Part shown: positions 34,864 to 44,452 of the stretch, piece by piece
Position numbering within the stretch: the first letter of the stretch is position 1
Layout: each line of letters opens with the position of its first letter
Assembly: GCF_019669985.1 (NCBI RefSeq)
Contig: NZ_AP019782.1
Span: forward strand, 3,032,001 to 3,096,000
Reading direction: 5' to 3'
Source of the DNA: Methylogaea oryzae
Lineage (GTDB): Bacteria; Pseudomonadota; Gammaproteobacteria; Methylococcales; Methylococcaceae
DNA length: 64,000 bases
Made by a program: the position numbers and the translations under genes
The notes under the pieces: generated by a model
Seen by the model: the letters and a program-made list of their open reading frames with translations, nothing else
What the model was told of the DNA's origin: nothing
Database searches by the model: none

Positions 34864-35949
34864 ATGAACACCCGCAACCTGCAAAGCGGCCCCTTCGCCC
34901 GCGCCGAGGGCGGCGTCGGCGATTTGATGCGGCTGGTGATGCTGGCCCTGGCCCCCGCCACCGGCTTTGGCCTGCTGATCTTCGGCTGGCCGGCGCTATT
35001 GTTGCTGATCGTGACGTTGACTTCGGCCCTGGCCTTCGAAGCGCTGAGCCTGAAATTGGCCGGCAAGCCGCTGCGCCCCACCCTGTGGGACGGCTCGGCG
35101 CTGCTGAGCGGCTGGCTGCTGGCGCTGAGCCTGCCGCCCTGGGCACCCTGGTGGATCGGCTGCTTCGGCGCTTTCATCGCCATCGCCCTGGGCAAGCACG
35201 TCTACGGCGGCCTGGGCCAAAACCTGTTCAACCCGGCCATGCTGGCGCGCGTGACCCTGCTGGTGTCTTTTCCCCTGGAAATGACCCAGTGGGTGGAACC
35301 GGCACCGCTGTTGTTCCCACACAGTCCGGGCCTGCTGGAAAGCTTCCGCATCGTGTTCGGCCATGCCCCCATCGACGCCTACGGCGGCGCGACGGCCATC
35401 GGGCTGATGAAAACCGGCCTGACTCAGGGCCATAGTCCGGCGGAAACCTTGGCGGAGCATTTCAGCCTGATCCCGGCGCTGATCGGCTACACCGGCGGCA
35501 GCCTGGGAGAAACTTCCGAGCTGCTGATCCTGGCCGGCGGCGTCTGGCTGCTGCATCGGAAGGTCATTACCTGGCACATCCCCGTGTCGCTGCTAGGCAC
35601 GGTGTTCGTCCTGGCCGCCTTCGCCCATCTGGCCAACGGCGAGCGCTATCCCGGCCCGCTGTTCCACCTGGCTTCCGGCGGCGTCATGCTGACCGCGTTC
35701 TTCATCGCCACCGATTACGTCACCTCGCCCAACAGCCGCACCGGGCAACTGATTTTCGGCGCCGGCTGCGGCCTGTTGATCTATGTCATCCGCACTTTCG
35801 GCGGCTACCCGGAAGGGGCAGGATTCGCCGTGCTGCTGATGAACGCCGCCACGCCCTTGATCGACTACTACGTCAAACCGCGCATCTACGGCCGCGACCG
35901 CAAGGGCCGGCCGTTGGAATTGGAGAACAGCCGCCATGACCGCCGCTAG
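34864..35949 (+). CDS. rnfD: Rnf complex membrane subunit RnfD
   Basis: 361 residues with about nine membrane helices. FMN is linked to the Thr of DAYGGATAIG, the conserved flavinylation site. The start at 34864 follows the repeat; the open frame extends back to 34690 only because the palindrome is open. It overlaps rnfG by 14 bases. Confidence 0.94.
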   Translation: MNTRNLQSGPFARAEGGVGDLMRLVMLALAPATGFGLLIFGWPALLLLIVTLTSALAFEALSLKLAGKPLRPTLWDGSALLSGWLLALSLPPWAPWWIGCFGAFIAIALGKHVYGGLGQNLFNPAMLARVTLLVSFPLEMTQWVEPAPLLFPHSPGLLESFRIVFGHAPIDAYGGATAIGLMKTGLTQGHSPAETLAEHFSLIPALIGYTGGSLGETSELLILAGGVWLLHRKVITWHIPVSLLGTVFVLAAFAHLANGERYPGPLFHLASGGVMLTAFFIATDYVTSPNSRTGQLIFGAGCGLLIYVIRTFGGYPEGAGFAVLLMNAATPLIDYYVKPRIYGRDRKGRPLELENSRHDRR

Positions 35950-36622
35950 CTTGCGCCAACTGGGCGAGAAATTCGGCCGGCTCATGGAGCTGCTGGAAAA
36001 CGCCGACTACGAGCGCCTGCGCACCCTGTTGCACTACCAGGGCCTGCTGCTGGCGGGGCTGGCCTGCGCCGCCGCGCTGATCCTCGGCCTGGGCGACCTG
36101 AGCACGGCCGGCTCCATCGCCGCCCGCCTGGACGAGGACATGCAGGCCTCCCTGGAGCAGGTGCTGCCGGAGGACATTTACGACAACCAACCGCTGCACG
36201 ACGTAGCGCACCTCTCATCCGCCGGGGAGGAAACCGGCGCCGCCGACACCGAGGTCTACCTGGCCCGCAAGGACGGCCGCGTCACCGGCGCCGCCTTCCG
36301 CCTGGTGGCGCCGGACGGCTATTCCGGCAACATCGCCCTGATCCTGGGCGTGGATACCGAAGGCCGTGTACTGGGCGTACGCGTCATCGCCCACGCCGAA
36401 ACGCCGGGCCTGGGCGACAAAATCGAAACGGCCAAGTCCGACTGGATCAAGGCCTTCGACGGCCGCGCCCTGGAAGGCACCCGCTGGCAGGTGAAAAAAG
36501 ACGGCGGCGATTTCGACCAGTTCGCCGGGGCCACCATCACGCCGCGCGCGGTGGTGAAGCGCATCCAGGGCGGGCTGGAGTTTTTCCGGCGGCATAGGGA
36601 TGCAATTTTGGGCATCCCCTAG
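35936..36622 (+). CDS. rnfG: Rnf complex FMN subunit RnfG
   Basis: 228 residues: one membrane helix (about 37-58) and a periplasmic FMN-binding domain. The flavinylation motif is DQFAGATITPRAVV, with FMN on the last Thr of the GAT-type motif. The start overlaps the rnfD end. Usual length for the family. Confidence 0.93.
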   Translation: MTAASLRQLGEKFGRLMELLENADYERLRTLLHYQGLLLAGLACAAALILGLGDLSTAGSIAARLDEDMQASLEQVLPEDIYDNQPLHDVAHLSSAGEETGAADTEVYLARKDGRVTGAAFRLVAPDGYSGNIALILGVDTEGRVLGVRVIAHAETPGLGDKIETAKSDWIKAFDGRALEGTRWQVKKDGGDFDQFAGATITPRAVVKRIQGGLEFFRRHRDAILGIP

Positions 36623-36695
36623 GTAGGGTGGGCGACCGCGGGTTGCCCACCAAACAGCGCAGACCGGTGGGCAAGCTGTCGCTCGCCCACCCTAC
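36623..36695. repeat. GTAGGGTGGGC palindrome between rnfG and rnfE
   Basis: GTAGGGTGGGCGACCG and the opposing CGCTCGCCCACCCTAC pair at the ends, with GGTTGCCCACC and GGTGGGCAAGC inside. The element begins at the rnfG stop. Confidence 0.75.
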
Positions 36696-36727
36696 GGATG
36701 TTGCATCCGAACGATTGGAGCCAAACC

Positions 36728-37414
36728 ATGACCCCCGAATACCGCAAAATCGTCCGCGACGGCCTGTGGGACAACAACATGGTGTTCAGCCAGAACATCG
36801 CCCTGTGCCCGCTGCTGGCCGTCACCGGCACCGCCACCAACGGCCTCGGCATGGGCCTGGCCACCACCGCCGTGCTGGCCGCCACCAACGGCCTGATCGC
36901 CTTCGGCCGGGTGGCGATTCCGCCGGAAATCCGCATCCCCGTGTTCGTGCTGCTCATCGCCCTGGTCGTCACCCTGGTGGACATGGTGATGAACGCTTGG
37001 CTGCACGAGCTGTACAAAGTGCTGGGCCTGTTCATTCCCCTCATCGTCACCAACTGCGGCATCCTCGGCCGGGCCGAATCCTTCGCCTTCCGCCAGGCGC
37101 CGGCGGCGGCGGTGCTGGACGGCGTGATGATGGGCCTCGGCTTCACCCTGGCCCTGGTGGCGCTGGGCGCGGCGCGGGAAATCGCCGGCGCCGGCACCTT
37201 GTTCGCCAACGCCGCCCTGCTGCTGGGCGAGGGATTTTCCTTTCTGGAAGTGAAGCTGATCAACGGCTACCGCGGCTTTTTGCTCATGGCCCTGCCCCCC
37301 GGCGGCTTCATCATGTTGGGCTTTTTGCTGGCGGGAAAACGGCTGCTCGAACGCCGCCTGCAATCCGCTGTGCCGGCCCAACCCACGCTCACCCCGGTGG
37401 AGGAGGCGCCATGA
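36728..37414 (+). CDS. rnfE: Rnf complex membrane subunit RnfE
   Basis: 228 residues with six helices, paralogous to RnfA. NIALCPLLAVTGTATNGLGMG and LIVTNCGILGRAE hold the cysteines that share the membrane [2Fe-2S] with RnfA. The start at 36728 is preceded by a GGAG site. The stop overlaps rnfH by four bases. Confidence 0.95.
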   Translation: MTPEYRKIVRDGLWDNNMVFSQNIALCPLLAVTGTATNGLGMGLATTAVLAATNGLIAFGRVAIPPEIRIPVFVLLIALVVTLVDMVMNAWLHELYKVLGLFIPLIVTNCGILGRAESFAFRQAPAAAVLDGVMMGLGFTLALVALGAAREIAGAGTLFANAALLLGEGFSFLEVKLINGYRGFLLMALPPGGFIMLGFLLAGKRLLERRLQSAVPAQPTLTPVEEAP

Positions 37415-37683
37415 ACGTGGGCATTTGCTACGCCGACAGCGACCGGCAACTGTGGCTGCGCCTGGAAGTGCCGGACGGCAGTTCGGTGGAACAGGCCATC
37501 CGCCAGTCGGGCATCCTGGAGCGCTTTCCGGAAATCGACCTGGAAAGCCAGAAAGTGGGCGTGTTCGGCAAATTCGCCAAGCTGGACGCCGCTCTCAACG
37601 ACGGCGACCGGGTGGAGATCTACCGCCCCATCGTCGCCGACCCCAAAACCGTGCGGCGCCGCCGCGTCGAGCGCGAGGACTGA
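37411..37683 (+). CDS. rnfH: RnfH, ubiquitin-fold protein
   Basis: 90 residues, MNVGICYADSDRQLWLRLEV, with the beta-grasp pattern and ending VEIYRPIVADPKTVRRRR, typical of RnfH. AGGAGG sits four bases upstream and ATGA overlaps the rnfE stop. Its exact role in Rnf is unknown; related genes close the nif-linked rnf operon in Azotobacter. Confidence 0.9.
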   Translation: MNVGICYADSDRQLWLRLEVPDGSSVEQAIRQSGILERFPEIDLESQKVGVFGKFAKLDAALNDGDRVEIYRPIVADPKTVRRRRVERED

Positions 37684-37696
37684 GCGCTACCGTCTA

Positions 37697-37863
37697 TCGT
37701 TCCCACGCTCCGCGTGGGAACGCATCCTTGGACGCTCTGCGTCAGGTAACGAATCGGCACGCCAGCCGTCGGCTTCCGCTGATCCGGTTTTATCGCCCCA
37801 GCAGGCGGCGTTGCGGGACGCAGAGCGTCCCGGGCGGCGTTCCCACGCAGAGCGTGGGAACGA
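37697..37863. repeat. CGTTCCCACGCTC-type palindrome downstream of rnfH
   Basis: TCGTTCCCACGCTCCGCGTG opposes CACGCAGAGCGTGGGAACGA, with a second pair GGACGCTCTGCGTC and GGGACGCAGAGCGTCC inside. A large bipartite palindrome of a kind widespread in gammaproteobacterial genomes. No coding content. Its stem may serve as the rnf operon terminator. Confidence 0.75.
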
Positions 37864-37875
37864 TAAATTTTCCGG

Positions 37876-37970
37876 CTCCCTCTCCCCTAGGGAGAGGGTT
37901 GGGGTGAGGGGTGATAACAGCCACAGCCATTTAACTCCCTCACCCTAGCCCTCTCCCTGGGGGAGAGGGG
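37876..37970. repeat. CCCTCACCC/CCCTCTCCC palindromic repeat
   Basis: GGCTCCCTCTCCCCTAGGGA with GGGTGAGGG, and later CCCTCACCCTAGCCCTCTCC with GGGGGAGAGGGG. Same family as 20771..20924. It lies directly beside the previous palindrome, so two repeat families are stacked here. Confidence 0.75.
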
Positions 37971-38031
37971 ACCGGAAGGCCATGATTTCTGGGGATAGGG
38001 AAAGGTGAGGTAAATGGAGCGGGAAGGCGGT

Positions 38032-38280
38032 TTAAACGCCGCTGGCCCGCCGCAAGCTTTGGCCGCCGAATACCGATTCGGCCAACCGTCCCCCCTCGAA
38101 CCAGACGCACAAATAGCCCGATCCGCCGCGCCCGTCGAGCACTTCGTAGACGTACATCAAACGCTCGCTGCCGTGGGCGACGACCACGTCGCCTCTGCCG
38201 ATGTCGGTTTTGACGAGCTCGCCGTGCCGCCAATGGGCGGGCGCCGGTGGGCGGGGTTGGGCATCTGCCGGTACGAACAT
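38032..38280 (-). CDS. Small unknown protein coupled to the SIR2-like gene
   Basis: 82 residues, MFVPADAQPRP, then HWRHGELVKTDIGRGDVVVA and YVYEVLDGRGGSGYLCVWFEGG. No signal or membrane helix. The ATG has a strong AAGGAG site nine bases upstream, and the gene lies 38 bases after the SIR2-like gene, so it is probably real and last in the fdxN-nifO-nifQ transcript. I do not recognise a family; the beta-rich pattern suggests a small barrel. Confidence 0.65.
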   Translation of the reverse strand: MFVPADAQPRPPAPAHWRHGELVKTDIGRGDVVVAHGSERLMYVYEVLDGRGGSGYLCVWFEGGRLAESVFGGQSLRRASGV

Positions 38281-38318
38281 GTCGAATACTCCTTTGACCG
38301 CTTCCCGTCTTCCATGAA

Positions 38319-39164
38319 TTAGGCCGCGGTGCGGCTCTTTTCCACCTGGGACAACAGATCGGCCGCGTCGGCGTGGATGATGGACAGGCCCAGCTTGTTG
38401 CAGAAGCCGCGTTCCTTCTCGGTGGGGGAAGGATTGAGCACCCAGCCCTTGGGTTCGGCGGCGCCGTAGACGATGTCGCTGAGCACCATGCGTTCCGTAT
38501 CGCGGTTCATGGGCACGCCGATGAACAAATATCGCTTGCCCTTGCGGTGTTCCTTGAGGAAGGACGGGATGGCGAAACCGCCCATCAGCTCGGTGATGTA
38601 GTCCACGTAGTCGGCGTCCGAGGCGATGAAGGACGGTTCCGGCCGGGGCGTGCCCATGGGCTTGAACAGGATGGGCAGGCTGGCATCCACCTGCTCCTGG
38701 ACGACTTCGGTGTAAGCGCTGCCGTCGTAGTGGTAGAGCTTGAAGCGGTAATCCGTGCCGCCGACGCGGGCGATGCCGACGATGAGGGTGTAGGGCGTGT
38801 CGGCGTAGGAATCCTGCAACTGGGTGTCGCGGTTGATGTCGATGACATAGCGCGGCTTGATCGCCTTGATCCAGTCGTGCACGGCGGCGCGGCTGTAGCG
38901 GGCGCTGTAGGTTTCCGTGAGGAAGCGCTCGATGAAACTGCGGCCGCGCTTCAGCTCCAGATTCATGGCGGCACGGGGGAATTCGTACATGAGTTTGGGC
39001 GCCATGGGCTGGCCGTTGTTCATGGCCAGGATCAGGCTGTGGCTGTCGGCCGGCATGGGCTGGCCGGTGACGGCGTGGCGGGCGTCGGCCACGGCGCCGG
39101 GACCGATGTAGGGGACGACGCTGCCGGCTTGGATGCCGGCGATGATTTCGGCGAATTCGGACAT
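38319..39164 (-). CDS. SIR2-like domain protein
   Basis: 281 residues starting MSEFAEIIAGIQAGSVVPYI with GPGAVAD, the nucleotide-binding start of the SIR2-like superfamily (SIR2_2 type), then a C-terminal Rossmann-like half (GKRYLFIGVPMNRDTERMVL). Relatives bind or cleave NAD+; some act in defence, others are uncharacterised. Here it follows nifQ in a nif operon with a good ribosome site (CCGGAGA). It could be an NAD-dependent regulator of nitrogen fixation, but this is inference. The gap to nifQ is about 115 bases. Confidence 0.7.
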   Translation of the reverse strand: MSEFAEIIAGIQAGSVVPYIGPGAVADARHAVTGQPMPADSHSLILAMNNGQPMAPKLMYEFPRAAMNLELKRGRSFIERFLTETYSARYSRAAVHDWIKAIKPRYVIDINRDTQLQDSYADTPYTLIVGIARVGGTDYRFKLYHYDGSAYTEVVQEQVDASLPILFKPMGTPRPEPSFIASDADYVDYITELMGGFAIPSFLKEHRKGKRYLFIGVPMNRDTERMVLSDIVYGAAEPKGWVLNPSPTEKERGFCNKLGLSIIHADAADLLSQVEKSRTAA

Positions 39165-39278
39165 GGGGTTCTCCGGTTAATGTTCAAAATGAATGCGGGA
39201 GCGAGGCTTTCAGCGCCTTCTCGCCTAGGGAGAGGGAACCGGAGGTGTGCGAATGCCGTGCACGTCGCCGTCTCGGCC

Positions 39279-39878
39279 TCACTCTTCCGGCCCAAAGCAC
39301 TTGGGGTAGTCGATGCACACTTCGCAACTGGGCGCGCGGCACACGTAAATGCCTTCCGCCTCGCACAATTGCTTGTAGAGAAACTTTTTCCACTTCATGT
39401 CGCGGCTGTTCAGGGCCGCCAGGCTTGGAAAATTGTGGGCGATGAAGCCGGACAGATCGGCGCGGGACCAAAATCCCAGGTCCTGCCACAAATGGTCGCC
39501 CCCCATGCAGCCGGCCACCAGGATGTCGGCCAGCCAGGGCAGCTCCGTCGCCTCCGGCCGGGCTGCGTGACCCAGCAGCTGACGGCGCAGGTCGTCCCGT
39601 TCCAGCATGCGGCTGTAGTCGGCATGCTGGCCGGACGGCGCCACGCCGTTGATGCGGGCGCCGGGGAAATACCAATCGGTCAGGGCCCAGAATGTTTCCG
39701 GCTCCAAACCCAGGTAGTGGGGCAAGCCCCCCTCCCCGGCCATCCAGCTGGCATAAAGCTGGGACAGCCAGTGGCCGTTGGGGTCGTCCGCCGGGGCGCG
39801 CGCCTTGAGGTCGGCATACACCGTCTCGCGGCGCGGCACGTGCACGCGAAAGGCCGGCTTAGTATTCGACCAGCACAT
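39279..39878 (-). CDS. nifQ: NifQ, molybdenum donor for FeMo-co synthesis
   Basis: 199 residues. The C-terminal motif CRAPSCEVCIDYPKC (Cx4Cx2Cx5C) is the NifQ signature, which binds a Mo-Fe-S cluster used to deliver Mo to NifEN/NifH. Also diagnostic are WLADILVAGCMGGDHLWQDL and MKWKKFLYKQL. The ATG at 39878 lies inside the end of the FeSII gene (20-base overlap); an internal GTG is possible. It belongs to the fdxN-nifO operon. Confidence 0.92.
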   Translation of the reverse strand: MCWSNTKPAFRVHVPRRETVYADLKARAPADDPNGHWLSQLYASWMAGEGGLPHYLGLEPETFWALTDWYFPGARINGVAPSGQHADYSRMLERDDLRRQLLGHAARPEATELPWLADILVAGCMGGDHLWQDLGFWSRADLSGFIAHNFPSLAALNSRDMKWKKFLYKQLCEAEGIYVCRAPSCEVCIDYPKCFGPEE

Positions 39879-40206
39879 CTTCGTCGCGCACGATCACCTG
39901 GCAGGCCAGGCGCCAATCGCTGGGCAAATCGTCCACCGCCATTTTGTCCACCGCCTCCTTGGTGAGCTTGTTCAATTGCACCAGGATGCTCTTTTCCTTT
40001 TCGGTGAGCGGGCCGCCCATGCGGGTCTTTTTGTCCAGGCTGGTGACTTTCACCAAACAAGTGCCGCACTCGCCGTCCTGGCAGTTGAAGTTGATGGGGA
40101 TCTTGTTTTCCAGCGCCAGCTTGAGAATGGTCTGGGTATGGCTGCCGGCGACGGCATAGACGGTTTTGTCCTTGTAGTCCGGGTTGCTGAAAGTAATGTT
40201 CGCCAT
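39859..40206 (-). CDS. [2Fe-2S] ferredoxin, Shethna protein II (FeSII)-like
   Basis: 115 residues with the plant-type cluster motif CQDGECGTC plus a distant Cys in LACQVIV. The extra lysine-rich segment between them (DKKTRMGGPLTEKEKSILVQ) and the end VRDEDVLVEY closely resemble Azotobacter FeSII. FeSII binds oxidised nitrogenase and protects it from oxygen by making an inactive complex. The position beside nifQ and a flavodiiron protein supports that role. Overlaps nifQ. Confidence 0.85.
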   Translation of the reverse strand: MANITFSNPDYKDKTVYAVAGSHTQTILKLALENKIPINFNCQDGECGTCLVKVTSLDKKTRMGGPLTEKEKSILVQLNKLTKEAVDKMAVDDLPSDWRLACQVIVRDEDVLVEY

Positions 40207-40235
40207 GTCTTGCTCCTCTGGATCGCTGGCCTGGT

Positions 40236-41828
<1,593 letters not shown>

Positions 41829-41832
<4 letters not shown>

Positions 41833-42254
41833 GGGCAGCCCCCGGCGGTTTCGGCGTGTCCTTTCGGGCAGGACTCCAAATCGCCCCTGGGCGCGGCCGC
41901 CGGACGCAGGCCGATCCAGGCCGCCACCGTTTCCGGCACAAAGCCCGTGCGGCGCTGATCGCCGACCTGCATCAACGGCCGGCGGATCAGCAGCGGCTGG
42001 CTCACCATCAAGGCCAGGGCGGTCTCTTCATCCAGGCATTCCGGCAACACCGAACCGTCTTTCACCCCGGGCGCCGCCCGGTTGAACCAGTCCGCCACCG
42101 GCAAGCGGCCGAAAAACGGCCGCAGGGATTGCGCCGTCCAAGGCTCCGCCAGCAGGTCGCGCGCCAGCACAGTATGGCCGGCCTCTTGCAACAGCCGCTT
42201 TTGGCGGGCGTTGTTGACGCAGCCGGGCTTTTCCCAGAACAGCACGGTGGCCAT
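41829..42254 (-). CDS. nifO: NifO, nitrogenase-associated ArsC-like protein
   Basis: 141 residues with the ArsC/Spx-type thioredoxin fold: FWEKPGCVNNARQKRLL at the start and PLLIRRPLM in the middle. The single Cys lacks the arsenate reductase context. In Azotobacter nifO lies between a ferredoxin and nifQ and affects molybdenum use. The same order is seen here, with flavodiiron and ferredoxin genes inserted. Confidence 0.88.
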
Positions 42255-42264
42255 GGGCGGCTTC

Positions 42265-42543
42265 CTAGTGGGAACGCAGTTCCGCCATGGCCCGGGCCAT
42301 GCGCTCGGGCGGAATGCCGGTGAGCGAGCCGGGCGGATTCAGCGCCACGCCGAAGTCGTCCACGATGGCCCCTTCGATGGGGCAAATGGCCGCGCACTGG
42401 GGATCGTCGTGGTCCCCGGCGCATTCCGTGCACTTCATCGGGTCGATGAGAAAGTGGGGCTTGGCTTCGTAGATGGCCGTGTTGGGACACAGCGGCTCGC
42501 AAGCCCAGCAGTTCACGCACAGTTGGTTGATTTGCAATGCCAT
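42265..42543 (-). CDS. fdxN: FdxN-type 2[4Fe-4S] ferredoxin
   Basis: 92 residues, CVNCWACEPLCP and CTECAGDHDDPQCAAICP, the second motif with an eight-residue insertion typical of FdxN/NifB-linked ferredoxins. In Azotobacter fdxN follows nifB and helps NifB function; here it is separate and heads the nifO-nifQ operon. Preceded by a sigma-54 promoter and two NifA sites. Confidence 0.9.
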   Translation of the reverse strand: MALQINQLCVNCWACEPLCPNTAIYEAKPHFLIDPMKCTECAGDHDDPQCAAICPIEGAIVDDFGVALNPPGSLTGIPPERMARAMAELRSH

Positions 42544-42601
42544 GTAGCCCCCATGGGAAACCCGAGGCGGACCAAGCTGTCCGGCCTTTCAGACAGGACT
42601 A

Positions 42602-42617
42602 AGCACAGGCGATGCCA
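42602..42617 (-). promoter_or_regulatory. Sigma-54 promoter of the fdxN-nifO-nifQ operon
   Basis: Minus strand TGGCATCGCCTGTGCT, -24 GG and -12 GC correctly spaced, 58 bases upstream of the fdxN ATG. Almost the same sequence is used in front of nifB. Confidence 0.82.
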
Positions 42618-42661
42618 GGTGCAAAACCTAGACGAGTCAATGACTTGCAGGCTATGGGACG

Positions 42662-42710
42662 TGTGGAGAATGCGACAATCGGGAAAGACGGCGCTGTCGG
42701 GAATGCGACA
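42662..42710 (-). promoter_or_regulatory. Two NifA activator sites upstream of fdxN
   Basis: TGTGGAGAATGCGACA (42662..42677) and TGTCGGGAATGCGACA (42695..42710), both full TGT-N10-ACA sites, 33 bases apart (about three helical turns) and 45-93 bases above the promoter. Confidence 0.87.
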
Positions 42711-42758
42711 AGGAAGGCAAGGGATGAAGAACAGCCGGCCCGTTGGCCGGCGGCGGGG

Positions 42759-43805
42759 CTAGCGGGCCGCGCCGATCGTGCGGCGGCGGAGGGGATGGGA
42801 GTCGAATGCTTTTCGCACGTGCTGCCACTGCTTGATCACGTTCTTGATGCCCCGGCTGTCCCGGCTTTTCAGCACCGAAAAGCACTCGGTGCCGCGAACG
42901 AATGCGGCGAGGAAGGCGCCCATCACCCGTTGCTGGGTGGCGTAGCGCGCCAGGGCGTCCCACTTCAGCTCTTTGTCCAATGCCCCCAACGGCAAGCAAG
43001 CGCGGCGATGCCCGCGCAAGGGCAGGTCGTCGGGCAAGTACAGCGGCTGGCTGCTCAAATCTACCGGCCGGTCGGCGCTTGAGCCGGGCGGCCAATGGTT
43101 CTGCCAGTGGATCAAATAAGCCAGCAGCCTGGGCTGCGGCGGCGGATGGCCGGGCATGGACAACCAATCGCTGATCGCCAGCAAGGCGAACATGCCCAAA
43201 GCGGCGTGGTCGGAGTCGTTTTCCATCACGTCGGGGAAAACGATCAAGGTGGGATCGGTGTCGCGCAAAATCGCCAGCAGCTGCCTGCGCAGGTCTTCGC
43301 CGTCCTGGACCATGCCCTCGTCTTCCGCTTCCGGGTACGGCACGTGATCGAAGCCGGTGAATTCGGATTTTTCCGGGTGGACGCGCCGCCAGTGGGAAAC
43401 CAGCATGGGATAGAGGGCGCCGTCGGAAAACCCCAGCAAATCCAGCCGCACAGCGCCTTCGCCCAACACCTGGACGGCGCGTCGGGCCTCTTCCAGCCGC
43501 GTTTCGCCGTATTTGAGGAAGTCGGCGGCATGCGGATGGCGCTTGCCCGTGTCCCGTTCCACGCCTTCCACGTAAGCGTCGCCGGCGGTGACGATCACCA
43601 CCCGGGCGCTGCCCTGCCGCTGCAAAACCTGGTGCATCAGTCCGGCCGCGCTCAGGGTTTCGTCGTCGGGATGGGGTGCCAGCACCAAAACGCGCTCGCC
43701 CTGCCCCAGCTCAAGGGGCGGAGGAACGCCGGCCCGGGCGCCCGCCGCGGCCGACAGCAGCCACAACGCGGCGAGCAGCGATGCAACAAAGGTCGGTGTC
43801 GACAT
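42759..43805 (-). CDS. Secreted PIG-L family deacetylase
   Basis: 348 residues with a signal peptide (about 1-26). The zinc motif APHPDDE (about 43-49) and NDSDHAALGMF mark the PIG-L/LmbE family of N-acetylglucosaminyl deacetylases. The substrate is unknown; export suggests an envelope or extracellular glycan. It is the first gene beyond the nifO operon and has no obvious tie to nitrogen fixation. Confidence 0.85.
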   Translation of the reverse strand: MSTPTFVASLLAALWLLSAAAGARAGVPPPLELGQGERVLVLAPHPDDETLSAAGLMHQVLQRQGSARVVIVTAGDAYVEGVERDTGKRHPHAADFLKYGETRLEEARRAVQVLGEGAVRLDLLGFSDGALYPMLVSHWRRVHPEKSEFTGFDHVPYPEAEDEGMVQDGEDLRRQLLAILRDTDPTLIVFPDVMENDSDHAALGMFALLAISDWLSMPGHPPPQPRLLAYLIHWQNHWPPGSSADRPVDLSSQPLYLPDDLPLRGHRRACLPLGALDKELKWDALARYATQQRVMGAFLAAFVRGTECFSVLKSRDSRGIKNVIKQWQHVRKAFDSHPLRRRTIGAAR

Positions 43806-43870
43806 GGAAAAAGCGCCGTCGCGAGGGAACCGCCCGCTTTATACCACTGCCGGACTAATCGAAACTTAAA

Positions 43871-44362
43871 TCAGCTCCCCTGGCCCGGCGCGAATTTGGC
43901 GCGCCAAGCGTCCGCCCGCCGCTTGGCGTCGGCCACCTGGTCCGGCGCCATCCGCTTTTCCAGCGCCACCGCGTCGCTCGCCGCGCCGGCGACGAGGAAC
44001 CATTTGTACGCTTCCACATAATCCTGCGCCACGCCCTTGCCGTCCCGGCACAACACCCCCAGGTTCTGCTGCGCCTCCCGGTTGCCGCGCTCGGCGGCGC
44101 GACCGAACCACAGCGCCGCCTGCTTGTAATCCTGCGCGACGCCCTGCCCGTCCATGTAGAGGAATGCCAAATTCACCTGGGCGGCGACGAGGCCGAACTC
44201 GGCGTCGCGGCGGTACAAGCGGGCGGCTTCCTCGTACCGTTCGGCGGAATAGGCTTCGTCGGCGGCGCTGAGGGCGGGATGGTCCGCTCCGGCCAAGGCA
44301 TCGGTTTGCGCTGCGGCCAGCGCGGTCAAGAGCATGAAGGTTTTCGGGCCTGCTTTCATCAT
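43871..44362 (-). CDS. Secreted Sel1-repeat protein
   Basis: 163 residues with a signal peptide, then about three Sel1-type TPR repeats (AAQVNLAFLYMDGQGVAQDY, AQQNLGVLCRDGKGVAQDY). Such repeats form helical scaffolds for protein binding. The partner is unknown. Separated from the deacetylase by about 65 bases on the same strand. Confidence 0.8.
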   Translation of the reverse strand: MMKAGPKTFMLLTALAAAQTDALAGADHPALSAADEAYSAERYEEAARLYRRDAEFGLVAAQVNLAFLYMDGQGVAQDYKQAALWFGRAAERGNREAQQNLGVLCRDGKGVAQDYVEAYKWFLVAGAASDAVALEKRMAPDQVADAKRRADAWRAKFAPGQGS

Positions 44363-44452
44363 CGGCTGTCCTGGGTTAACGGAAATTCGCGGCGGAAAGT
44401 TTAACCGAGGAGCCGGGCGGCTTTTCCACGAATCCGATCGCCATCCCCCGCG

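Noticed and set aside
36628-37683. 351-residue frame overlapping rnfE and rnfH
   Set aside because: Only its last 90 residues are real (RnfH); the rest is rnfE in the wrong frame.
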